Assembly (NCBI GenBank): GCA_005885565.1
Contig: VAXK01000129.1
Coordinates: forward strand, 1 to 11,535
Direction: 5' to 3'
DNA from: Actinomycetota bacterium
GTDB taxonomy: Bacteria; Actinomycetota; Thermoleophilia; Gaiellales; Gaiellaceae
Length of the DNA stretch: 11,535 nt
Of this stretch, positions 1 to 7,217 are shown piece after piece. A program made the translations under genes and the position numbers. The notes beneath the pieces were generated by a model. It was not told where the DNA came from and ran no database searches. It worked only from the letters and a program-made list of their open reading frames with translations. Position 1 is the first letter of the stretch. Each line of letters opens with the position of its first letter.

Positions 1-2
1 CG

Positions 3-1451
3 GCGCGGAGGCATCCGGACGCGACCGCGTTCGTGGACGCCGGCGGAGAGCGGATCAGCTACGGCGAGCTCGAGCGCGTCGTGAGCAGCCTCGCCGCGAA
101 GCTGCGCGCCGAGACCGGCGGCGGCGGCAGGGTCGCGATCGTCGCCCCGAAGTCGCCCGCCGCGGTGATGGGCATGCTCGCGACGCTCGCCGCCGGGCTC
201 GCCTACGTGCCGATCGACCCGCGGGCGCTGCCCGAGCGGCGGGACTTCATCCTCCGCGACGCCGGCTGCGTGCTCGCCCTCGTCGACGGCGCCGACGAGC
301 TTCCGGTGCCGACGCTCGGCCTCCCCGCGGCGGCGCGTGAGGAGGCGGAGCTGCCGACGGTCGGGATCGACGACGAGGCGTACACGCTCTACACGTCCGG
401 CTCGACCGGCGTCCCGAAGGGCGTCGTGATCACGCACCGGAACGCATCCGCGTTCGTCCACTGGGCCGCGCGCGCCTTCCCCCTCCGTCCCGACGACCAG
501 GTGGCGGTCCACGCGCCGCTCCACTTCGACCTGCCGGTGTACGACCTCTACGTCGGCCTCGCGGCCGGAGCGACCCTCCACCTCGTGCCGGAGCGCGTCG
601 CGTTCTTCCCGCAGGCGCTGCTCCGCTTCCTCACCGAGCGCAAGGTCAGCCACCTCTACGCCGTCCCCTCGGCGCTCACCGCGCTCGTGAACCGCTCCAC
701 CCTCACCGAGGACGGCGCCCCGGCCCTCCGCCGCATCCTCTACGCGGGCGAGGAGTTCCGCCCCGAGCCGCTCGCCGCGCTCATGCGCGCCGTCCCCCAC
801 GCGACCGTCGCGAACCTCTACGGGCCGATCGAGACGAACGTGATCACGAGCCACACGCTCGACGAGCCGCCGAGCGAGCGGGTGCCGATCGGCCGGCCGG
901 TCGACGGCGCGCACCTCGTCCTGCTCGGCGACGACGGCGCCGTCTCCGAGTCCGGCGCCGCGGAGGGCGAGATCGTCGTCGCCGGCGACTGCGTCAGCCC
1001 GTGCTACCTCGACCGCCGCGACCTCACCGCGCGGAGCAGGATCGAGCTCGGCGGCCGCCGCTTCTACCGCACGGGCGACATCGCCCGCCGCGACGAGGAC
1101 GGCGTCCTCCACCTGCTCGGCCGGCGGGACGGCCTGGTCAAGACGCGCGGCTACCGGGTCGAGCTCGGCGAGGTCGAGGCGATCGTCGGCACACACCCCG
1201 ACGTGGCCGAGGTCGCCGTCCTCGCCGAGCCGGACCCGGAGCTGACGAACCGGCTGCACGCCGTCGTCGTCCCCACGCAAGAGCACGACGACGACTCCGA
1301 GCTCGTCGACCGGCTGGTCCGGCACTGCCGCGACCGGCTGCCGGGCTACATGGTGCCGAGCCGGATCCACGTGCTCGCAAGCCTTCCGAAGACGAGCACC
1401 GGCAAGATCGCGCGCGCCGAGCTCCCCGACCTGGTGCTGGCCACCCGATGA
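3..1451 (+). CDS. Free-standing amino-acid adenylating enzyme (prolyl-AMP-ligase-like), 5' partial
   Basis: This is an ANL-superfamily adenylating enzyme predicted to activate an amino acid with ATP and load it on a carrier protein. The reading frame is open to the left window edge: codons from base 3 already read as typical A-domain N-terminus (RRHPDATAF), so the true start is upstream and the GTG at 33 is internal. Visible are the P-loop YTSGSTGVPKG (bases 390-422), the A4 region with FDLPVYDLY, the A5 region NLYGPIETN, the A7 motif YRTGD, the hinge and A8 region (GYRVELGEVEA), and the A10 lysine in STGKIA (codon 1404-1406). The FD aspartate, which in NRPS A domains contacts the alpha-amino group, is present. 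The FDLPVYDLY and LYGPxETN stretches recall stand-alone prolyl-AMP ligases such as PltF/RedM. It overlaps the next gene, a carrier protein, by 4 bases, making that the likely partner. The adenylating class is near certain; the substrate is not known. Confidence 0.93.
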   Translation, partial: ARRHPDATAFVDAGGERISYGELERVVSSLAAKLRAETGGGGRVAIVAPKSPAAVMGMLATLAAGLAYVPIDPRALPERRDFILRDAGCVLALVDGADELPVPTLGLPAAAREEAELPTVGIDDEAYTLYTSGSTGVPKGVVITHRNASAFVHWAARAFPLRPDDQVAVHAPLHFDLPVYDLYVGLAAGATLHLVPERVAFFPQALLRFLTERKVSHLYAVPSALTALVNRSTLTEDGAPALRRILYAGEEFRPEPLAALMRAVPHATVANLYGPIETNVITSHTLDEPPSERVPIGRPVDGAHLVLLGDDGAVSESGAAEGEIVVAGDCVSPCYLDRRDLTARSRIELGGRRFYRTGDIARRDEDGVLHLLGRRDGLVKTRGYRVELGEVEAIVGTHPDVAEVAVLAEPDPELTNRLHAVVVPTQEHDDDSELVDRLVRHCRDRLPGYMVPSRIHVLASLPKTSTGKIARAELPDLVLATR

Positions 1452-1705
1452 GCGAGCTCGCCCGCGACCGGGCCGCCGAGGCGCTCGCCGAGATCCTCCG
1501 GCTTCCGCTCGAGGAGGTCGGCTCCGGCGTCTCGCCCCTGGACCTGCCGGGCTTCGACTCGATCGCCGCCGTGGAGCTCCTCGAGCGGCTCGAGACCGAG
1601 CTCGACGTCGAGGTGCCGCCCGAGCTGATCGTCCCCGAGGCCTTCGAGTCGCTCGACACGCTCGCCGAGCTCTTCGCACGGCCGCTCCAGGAGGTCGAGG
1701 CGTGA
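1448..1705 (+). CDS. Acyl/peptidyl carrier protein 1
   Basis: This 85-residue acyl/peptidyl carrier protein would hold the activated substrate as a thioester on a phosphopantetheine arm. The attachment serine is Ser38 in PGFDSIAAVELL, followed by the acidic helix II typical of carrier proteins (ELLERLETELDVEVP). Length and the four-helix layout fit a stand-alone carrier. The ATG overlaps the upstream stop as ATGA, and the gene's own TGA overlaps the GTG of the following ligase. No strong ribosome site precedes it, so translation probably depends on coupling to the adenylating enzyme upstream, its likely loader. The motif is FDS, unlike LDS in the second carrier of this operon, which fits the two being used by different enzymes. 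Confidence 0.93.
   Translation: MSELARDRAAEALAEILRLPLEEVGSGVSPLDLPGFDSIAAVELLERLETELDVEVPPELIVPEAFESLDTLAELFARPLQEVEA
1689..1695 (+). promoter_or_regulatory. Strong Shine-Dalgarno for the second ligase
   Basis: AGGAGGT lies inside the end of carrier gene 1, seven bases before GTG 1702. It fixes that GTG as the start and allows reinitiation at the GTGA overlap. Confidence 0.7.
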
Positions 1706-3162
1706 CGGACGCCGTCCTCCTCCACGACCTGCTCGACCGCCGGGCGGAGCAGGCGCCGCAGGCGCCGGCCCTCACCCGCGGGACGAGCACGTGGAACTAC
1801 CCGGACCTCCGCGACCGCAGCCTCGCGTACGCCGGCTGGCTCGCGCAACGGGGCGTCGGGCGCGGAGACCGCGTGCTCGTCGTCGCCCCGCACGCGGCCG
1901 AGACGGCCGCCCTCGCCTTCGCGGCCTCGCGGCTCGGCGCGATCTTCGCGGTGATCAGCGACCAGATCCGGCCCTACCTCCTGGAGCACGTCCTCGCGGA
2001 CAGCGGGCCTCGGCTCGTCGTCGGCACGAGCGAGGCGGCCACGGCGGCGGAACGACTCTTCGACGGCCCCGTGCACGAGCTGGACGACCTCCCGGCGGGC
2101 TCGCTCGACGGCGTTCGCCCGGCGGGCGGCGAGCCGACCGACCCGGTCGCGTTCATCTACACGTCGGGCAGCACCGCCAAGCCGAAGGCCGTCGTCTCGC
2201 CGCACCGGCAGGTCGTGTTCGCGACCCGCGCGATCCAGAGCCGCCTTCGCTACCGGGCCGACGACACCGTCTGGTGCTGCATGCCGCTCTCGTTCGACTA
2301 CGGCCTCTACCAGGTCTTCCTCGCCTGCGCCTCGGGCGCGCACCTCGTGCTCGGCGACGCCGCCGACGCGGGGCCGCCGCTCGTGCGGGAGCTCGAGGAG
2401 CATGGGGCGACCGTCCTCCCGCTCGTGCCGTCCCTCGCCGCGAGCCTGGCTCGGCTGATCAGCCGGTCGGGCCGGCCACCGACGCGGCTTCGGATGGTCA
2501 CCAACACCGGCGCCGCCCTCTCCCCTGCCGCCTCGGCGCGGCTCAGGGAGCTCGCGCCGGGCCTCGACGTCGTGCCCATGTTCGGCCTCACGGAGTGCAA
2601 GCGCGTGTCGATCGCCGAGCCGAACGCCGACCTCGAGCGGCCGGGCTCGGTGGGGACGCCGTTGCCGGGCACCGAGGCGTACGTCGTCGACCCCGACGGA
2701 AACCGCCTCCCGCCGGGCGAGACGGGCGAGCTCGTCGTGTCCGGGCCGCACGTCATGGCCGGCTACTGGCGCGCCCCCGAGCTCACCGCCGCCCGGTTCC
2801 GCGACGGGCTCCTGTACACCGGCGACCACTGCCGCCTCGACGCCGGCGGCCACCTCTACTTCGCCGGCCGGACGGACGACATCTACAAGCAGCAGGGCTT
2901 CCGCGTGAGCGCCGTCGAGGTGGAGGCCGCAGCGATGGACGTCCCGGAGGTCGAGCTCGCCGCGGTGCTGCCGCCGAGCGGTGACGACGGTGCGCGCCTC
3001 CTCGTGACCGGCGCGATCACGGAGGCGGAGCTCGCCGGGGAGCTCGCCGCCCGGCTCGAGGAGTACAAGGTGCCGCCGCACCTCTCGGTCGTCGAGAGCT
3101 TCCCGCTGAGCGTCAACGGCAAGGTCGACAAGCGCCAGCTCGCCGAGGTGGTGCCGACGTGA
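1702..3162 (+). CDS. AMP-forming acyl/aminoacyl ligase (exosortase-A-associated ligase-like)
   Basis: This 486-residue ANL-superfamily ligase would activate a carboxylic or amino acid as its adenylate and pass it to CoA or a carrier protein. Motifs in order are the P-loop YTSGSTAKPKA (residues 153-163), LSFDYGLYQVF, the FGLTE A5 motif, YTGDH, GRTDDIYKQQGFRVSAVEVE (hinge/A8) and the C-terminal catalytic Lys474 in SVNGKVDK. The P-loop is odd: the usual STGxPKG reads STAKPKA, with two glycines replaced by alanine. The start is GTG 1702, supported by AGGAGGT at 1689-1695 and a GTGA overlap with the carrier gene. The N-terminal LLDRRAEQAP and SFDYGLYQ regions resemble the acyl-CoA ligase linked to exosortase A loci (TIGR03098). 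The decarboxylase and carrier downstream complete the same trio, so the second carrier is its most likely acceptor. The substrate is not known. Confidence 0.9.
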   Translation: MTDAVLLHDLLDRRAEQAPQAPALTRGTSTWNYPDLRDRSLAYAGWLAQRGVGRGDRVLVVAPHAAETAALAFAASRLGAIFAVISDQIRPYLLEHVLADSGPRLVVGTSEAATAAERLFDGPVHELDDLPAGSLDGVRPAGGEPTDPVAFIYTSGSTAKPKAVVSPHRQVVFATRAIQSRLRYRADDTVWCCMPLSFDYGLYQVFLACASGAHLVLGDAADAGPPLVRELEEHGATVLPLVPSLAASLARLISRSGRPPTRLRMVTNTGAALSPAASARLRELAPGLDVVPMFGLTECKRVSIAEPNADLERPGSVGTPLPGTEAYVVDPDGNRLPPGETGELVVSGPHVMAGYWRAPELTAARFRDGLLYTGDHCRLDAGGHLYFAGRTDDIYKQQGFRVSAVEVEAAAMDVPEVELAAVLPPSGDDGARLLVTGAITEAELAGELAARLEEYKVPPHLSVVESFPLSVNGKVDKRQLAEVVPT

Positions 3163-4378
3163 ATCCGGCCGAGATCGCCGAGCGCTACGGCACGCCCGTC
3201 TACGTCTACGACCTCGAGGAGATCCGCCGCGCCCACGCCGACCTGCGCCGCGGCCTGCCCGACGAGTCCGTCCTCTACTACTCGCTGAAGGCGAACCCGC
3301 ACCCGATGGTCGTCGCCGAGCTCATCGACCTCGGCTGCCGCGCCGAGGTGTCCTCGCCCGGCGAGATCCGGGCGGCGCTCGGCGCCGGGGCCGACCCCTC
3401 CGACCTGCTGCTCACCGGGCCGGGGAAGACGGAGCAGGTCGTCGCGCTCGCGCTCGACCACGGGCTCACCCGCTTCTCCGTCGACTCGCCGAGAGACCTC
3501 GACCGGGTCGACTCGCTCGCGGCCGACCGCGACCTGGCCGTCGACTGCCTCCTGCGCGTGAACGCCGACGAGCCGGTCCCGGGCGTCGGGCTCGCGATGA
3601 CCGGCGTCTCGTCGCAGTTCGGCGCCGACGCGTCGTGGGTCGCCCGCGAGCCCGGCCGCTTCCGCGGGGTGACCGGGCTGCACCTGTACATGGGGACGAA
3701 TCTCGTCAGCGAGGACGCCCTCCTCAGGCAGTTCGAGGTGGGCATCGGCTTGGCCGAGCGGCTGGGCAACCTCCTCGGCGACGTCACCGAGGTCGACCTC
3801 GGCGGCGGGTTCGGCGCGCCGTTCGGGCGCGCGGGCGCGCGACCGCAGCTCCCCGGCCTCGCCGCACGCCTCGCCGGCCTGCTCGACGACCGCCTGCCGG
3901 GCTGGCGGCGGGCCGCCCGCAGGTCGCCTTCGAGTCGGGCCGCTACCTCGTGGCCGAGTCGGGCACGCTCGTCAGCCGGGTCGTCGACGTCAAGGAGTCG
4001 AAGGGCGAGGTCTTCGTCGTCCTCGACACGGGGATCAACCACCTGGGCGGGATGGCCGGCCTGCGCCGGATCCCGAGGATCCTGCCCGACGTCGAGCCGG
4101 TCGACGGCGACGCCGAGCCGCGCGAGAGCGTGCTCGCCGGCCCGCTCTGCACGCCGCTCGACGTCTTCGGGCGAGGGTCGGAGCTGCCGTGCCTCGAGCC
4201 CGGCGAGCTGGTGGCGATCCCCAACGTCGGCGCGTACGGGCTCACGGCGAGCCTGATCGCCTTCCTGAGCTTCGACCCGCCGGCCGAGGTCGTCGTCGAC
4301 GGTGAGGAGGTGGTCTCGGCTTCACGGCTCGCCGTCGGGCACGCGCCCGTCGAGGCGCGCGAGCCGGTGAAGGTCTGA
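3159..4378 (+). CDS. PLP-dependent decarboxylase (fold type III, DapDC/ODC family), frameshifted
   Basis: This is a fold-type III PLP decarboxylase that would remove CO2 from an amino acid, possibly a carrier-bound one. The 5' part (frame of GTG 3159) has PVYVYD, PLP-lysine Lys44 in YSLKANPHP, a GLHLYMGTN segment and the phosphate-binding GGGFG near residue 215. The 3' part continues in the -1 frame from about base 3912 with FESGRYLVAESG, catalytic-cysteine motif GPLCTPLD and GAYGLTAS, stopping at 4378. Neither piece alone is a full enzyme. Restoring one G in the GGG at 3910-3912 joins them as WRRG-RPQVAFESG, giving about 406 residues, normal for the family. GPLCTPLD and GAYGLTAS resemble the exosortase-A-associated decarboxylase group (TIGR03099); BtrK of butirosin is a functional parallel. 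The start overlaps the ligase stop as GTGA, with GAGGTG at 3145-3150. I think a sequencing or assembly error is more likely than a true pseudogene, because both halves look equally conserved. Confidence 0.87.
3905..3915 (+). other. Apparent one-base deletion (frameshift site)
   Basis: Conserved decarboxylase sequence switches from the frame of base 3159 to the -1 frame here. The sequence reads GGCGGCGGGCC; one extra G in the GGG run (3910-3912) restores a continuous protein. No slippery heptamer typical of programmed frameshifting is evident. Confidence 0.75.
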
Positions 4379-4397
4379 TGCTCGGTCAACCGGATCT

Positions 4398-4403
4398 GGA
4401 GGT
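4398..4403 (+). promoter_or_regulatory. Shine-Dalgarno deciding the start of carrier protein 2
   Basis: GGAGGT lies at good spacing before ATG 4408, favouring that start over the in-frame ATG at 4378, which touches the decarboxylase stop (TGATG) and has only a weak AAGG before it. Confidence 0.6.
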
Positions 4404-4407
4404 GGAG

Positions 4408-4668
4408 ATGGACGACGCAACCTTCGAAGCGATCCTGCGGAAGCGCCTGAAGTACCTGGACGCGGACGCAGCGCTTCCGGACGACGCCGCGCTCCAGGAG
4501 CTCGGCCTGGACTCGATGCAGGCGGTCGAGCTCCTGCTCGACCTCGAGGACGAGCTCGGGATCGTCCTGCCCGACGACGCGATGACGGCGGAGACGTTCG
4601 CCACCCCGGGCAGCCTCAAGGCGGCGGTCGCGGGGGCCGCCACGGACGTGCAGGCGGTGGCGTCATGA
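4408..4668 (+). CDS. Acyl carrier protein 2
   Basis: This 86-residue carrier protein has phosphopantetheine Ser36 in ELGLDSMQAVELL, followed by the acidic recognition helix (LDLEDELGIVLP). I choose ATG 4408 because GGAGGT at 4398-4403 is well spaced and the protein then begins right at helix I; the in-frame ATG 4378 would add ten residues and is possible. It follows the decarboxylase directly and overlaps the dehydrogenase-fold gene by ATGA (4665-4668). The order ligase-decarboxylase-carrier suggests it is the thiol acceptor for the second ligase, and that the decarboxylase or the next flavoenzyme may act on the carrier-bound substrate. Its LDS motif is more ACP-like than the FDS of carrier 1. 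The family is certain; the partner assignment is inference. Confidence 0.93.
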   Translation: MDDATFEAILRKRLKYLDADAALPDDAALQELGLDSMQAVELLLDLEDELGIVLPDDAMTAETFATPGSLKAAVAGAATDVQAVAS

Positions 4669-5858
4669 CCGTCACGACGCAGGCGCCCGCCGGACGGACG
4701 CTCGACGACCGCCTCGCCGAGGTCCTGCCGGTGCTGCACGACGAGTCTCGCGAGGTCGACGACACCGCGGAGTTCCCCGTCCGCGGCCTCGCGGCGCTCC
4801 GCGAGAGCGGCCTGATGGGGCTGCTCGTCCCGGAGGAGCTCGGCGGGCTCGGGGGCGATCTCGACGACCTGGTCTCGGTGAGCATGGAGCTCGCGGGCGA
4901 GTGCCTCTCGACCGCGCTCATCTGGGGCATGCACTGCCAGCAGGTCGCGGCGCTCGTGGGACACGCCGGTCCGGAGCTCAGGGAGCGGGTGCTCCCGCGG
5001 ATCGGCGAGGGCAAGGTCTACGTGGCCTCGGTCACGAGCGAGAAGGGCAAGGGAGGCCACCTGCTGAGCGCCGAGGCGCCGCTCCGCAGGGAGGACGGGA
5101 CGCTGCTCCTCGAGCGCGACGCGCCGATCGTCACCGGCGCCCTCCAGGCGGACGGCTTCCTCGTGACGATGCGCGACGACGAGTCGGCGCCGCCGAATGC
5201 CGTGACGCTCGTCTACGCCGACCGCGACGACCTGACGATCGAGGCGAGCGGGTCGTGGAACCCGATGGGCATGCGCGGCACGCACAGCGTCGCCGTGAAG
5301 CTCGCGGGCCGGCTCCCCGAGTCGAACGTCGTCGGCCGGCCGGGTGAGTTCCGGACGGTGGCGACGAGGAGCTTCATCCCCGCCGGCCACATCGCCTGGG
5401 CGGCATGCTGGCTCGGCTCCGCCCGCGCGGCGACGAAGGCGGTCGTGGAGCTCCTGCGCAGCCCGTCGGGGCGGAAGCAGTTCGACGTCGACTCGGAGAC
5501 GCTGCGCACGCGCCTCGCCCGCGTGCGGGTCGACCTCGACGCGATCGCGGCCCTGCTGAGCCAGGTCGTCCGCGACGCGACGAGCGAGGACGACCCCGAG
5601 CCGCCGCCGATCCAGCTGCGGCTGAACGCCCTGAAGATCTTCTCGTCGGAGCGCTCGTTCGCGGTCGTCGACGAGCTCATCCAGCTCGTCGGCCTGCGCT
5701 ACGGCTACATCCGCGACGCGCCGTTCCCGCTGGAGCGGCTGTTCAGGGACCTGCGCTCGGCGAGCCTCAACTACGCGAACGACCGGCTGCTGCTCGCGAA
5801 CGGCGCGCTCGCGCTGCTCGACCGCGAGGTGACGCTCGCCCCGGCGGCCGGACGATAG
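4665..5858 (+). CDS. Acyl-CoA-dehydrogenase-fold flavoenzyme, possibly a flavin-dependent monooxygenase
   Basis: This 397-residue protein has the acyl-CoA dehydrogenase fold: an N-terminal helical domain (LMGLLVPEELGGLGG), a middle beta domain (SWNPMGMRGTHSV near residues 197-209) and a C-terminal helical bundle. A glutamate acts as base in true dehydrogenases. Where medium-chain enzymes have IYEGT, this reads NYAND (Tyr370-Ala371). At the alternative helix-G position used by isovaleryl-CoA dehydrogenase, ERL becomes GHI by my alignment. With both positions lacking Glu, and a flavin reductase in the operon, a reduced-flavin-dependent oxygenase is plausible (family examples: VlmH N-hydroxylase, DszC, nitrososynthases). 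Oxidation of a carrier-bound acyl or aminoacyl group, like PltE/RedW, is the alternative. The start overlaps the carrier 2 stop as ATGA. Fold confident; reaction uncertain. Confidence 0.88.
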   Translation: MTVTTQAPAGRTLDDRLAEVLPVLHDESREVDDTAEFPVRGLAALRESGLMGLLVPEELGGLGGDLDDLVSVSMELAGECLSTALIWGMHCQQVAALVGHAGPELRERVLPRIGEGKVYVASVTSEKGKGGHLLSAEAPLRREDGTLLLERDAPIVTGALQADGFLVTMRDDESAPPNAVTLVYADRDDLTIEASGSWNPMGMRGTHSVAVKLAGRLPESNVVGRPGEFRTVATRSFIPAGHIAWAACWLGSARAATKAVVELLRSPSGRKQFDVDSETLRTRLARVRVDLDAIAALLSQVVRDATSEDDPEPPPIQLRLNALKIFSSERSFAVVDELIQLVGLRYGYIRDAPFPLERLFRDLRSASLNYANDRLLLANGALALLDREVTLAPAAGR

Positions 5859-5862
5859 GAGG
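5857..5862 (+). promoter_or_regulatory. Shine-Dalgarno of the TrpB2-like gene
   Basis: A perfect AGGAGG overlaps the TAG stop of the dehydrogenase-fold gene (5856-5858) and lies five bases before ATG 5868, suggesting this gene is strongly translated. Confidence 0.75.
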
Positions 5863-5867
5863 ACGCG

Positions 5868-7214
5868 ATGGACCCGCCCAACGACTGGTACAACCTGCTC
5901 GCGGATCTCGACTTCGAGCTCCCGCCCGACCTGCCGCCGCCGAACGGCGCCGCCGGCGGGCTCAGCCCGCAGATCCCACTCAGCCTGATCCGTCAGGAGC
6001 TCTCGACCAAGCGCTGGACCCCGATCCCGGACGACGTGGTCGCGCGCTTCCGGCAGTGGCGGCCGACGCCCCTGCGACGGGCGCGCGAGCTCGAGGCGGC
6101 CCTCGGGACGCGGGCGACGATCCTCTACAAGTACGAAGGCGCGAACATGGCCGGCAGCCACAAGCTGAACACGGCCGTGGCCCAGGCCTACTACTACAAG
6201 GCGGCCGGGACGAAGCGGCTCGCGGTCGCGACCGGCGCCGGCCAATGGGGCACCGCGATCGCCGAGGGGTGCCGGATGTTCGAACTCGGGTGCCGCGTCT
6301 ACATGGTCCGGAAGAGCTACGAGGACAAGCCGTACCGGAAGACGATCATGGAGATGCTCGGCGCCGAGGTCGTCCCGAGCCCGAGCGAGGAGACCGAGAC
6401 CGGCCGTCGCTTCCTCGCGGAGGGCCAGTCGTCCGGAACGCTTTCGATCGCGCTCGCCGAGGCGATGGAGGAGACCCTCGTCGAGGGCACGCGCTTCTGC
6501 GCCGGCAGCGCGGAGACGTACTCGATGCTGCACCAGACGGTCGTCGGCCTCGAGGCGATGGCGCAGTGCAGCGAGCTCGGAGCCTGGCCGGACGTCGTCG
6601 TCGCCGGAGTCGGCGCGGGCAGCAACCTGGCCGGGATCGCGTTCCCCTTCCTCGGCCGCGCGCTGACGGGCGAGGGGCCGGAGGTCCGCCTCCTCTCCGT
6701 CGAGCCGGCCGCCTGCCCGAAGCTGACGAAGGGCCGGTACGCGTACGACTACACCGACAGCTCGGAGCAGACGCCGCTCCAGAAGATGTACACGCTCGGC
6801 AGCCGGTTCACGCCGCCCTCGATGCACGCGGGCGGGCTGCGCTACCACGCGACCGGGAAGCTGATCAGCGCGCTCTTCGACCGCGGCATGATCGACGCCG
6901 TCGCGTACCGGCAGCAGGAGGTCTTCGCGTCCGGGACCCTCTTCGCCCGCTGCGAGGGCATCGTCCCGGCGCCGGAGAGCGCGCACGCCGTCCACGGCGC
7001 CGTCGTCGCGGCCCGCGAGGCCGACGAGCGCGGCGAGTCGCCGACGATCCTCGTCTCGCTGAGCGGCCACGGCCTCTTCGACATGTCCGCCTACGAGGCG
7101 TACTCGAACGGCACGCTCGACGACGTCGAGGTCGCGGACGAGACGATCGAGGAGTCGCTCGCGCAGCTGCCGGAAGTAGCCGAGCCGGTCGCCTCCGCGG
7201 GGGGGAGGGGCTAG
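5868..7214 (+). CDS. TrpB2-type PLP-dependent beta-synthase-like enzyme
   Basis: This 448-residue protein is a fold-type II PLP enzyme of the TrpB2 (TrpB-like, TIGR01415) branch of the tryptophan synthase beta family. TrpB enzymes replace the beta-hydroxyl of serine (or O-phosphoserine in some TrpB2) with a nucleophile, normally indole. Visible are the extended N-terminus usual for TrpB2, PLP-lysine Lys99 in GANMAGSHKLNTA, the TGAGQWGTA loop, the phosphate-binding GVGAGSNLAG, EGIVPAPESAHA, and LSGHGLFD with the serine that contacts the PLP pyridine nitrogen. The residue before TGAGQ is alanine (VATGAGQ), whereas TrpB has the catalytic glutamate there (ETGAGQ). No trpA or other tryptophan gene is near. 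I infer formation of a beta-substituted amino acid or another PLP elimination/replacement for this pathway rather than housekeeping tryptophan synthesis. Family confident; reaction unknown. Confidence 0.92.
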   Translation: MDPPNDWYNLLADLDFELPPDLPPPNGAAGGLSPQIPLSLIRQELSTKRWTPIPDDVVARFRQWRPTPLRRARELEAALGTRATILYKYEGANMAGSHKLNTAVAQAYYYKAAGTKRLAVATGAGQWGTAIAEGCRMFELGCRVYMVRKSYEDKPYRKTIMEMLGAEVVPSPSEETETGRRFLAEGQSSGTLSIALAEAMEETLVEGTRFCAGSAETYSMLHQTVVGLEAMAQCSELGAWPDVVVAGVGAGSNLAGIAFPFLGRALTGEGPEVRLLSVEPAACPKLTKGRYAYDYTDSSEQTPLQKMYTLGSRFTPPSMHAGGLRYHATGKLISALFDRGMIDAVAYRQQEVFASGTLFARCEGIVPAPESAHAVHGAVVAAREADERGESPTILVSLSGHGLFDMSAYEAYSNGTLDDVEVADETIEESLAQLPEVAEPVASAGGRG

Positions 7215-7217
7215 GCG

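Noticed and set aside
1138..3081. Antisense open frame of about 650 codons
   Set aside because: Opposite the first ligase end, carrier 1 and the second ligase; low-complexity Arg-rich translation, no motif.
3635..3900. Start of the second decarboxylase frame as an independent gene
   Set aside because: The 5' part of that frame is an Arg-rich out-of-frame read of the decarboxylase; homologous sequence starts only near 3912, so this is the 3' half of the same gene.
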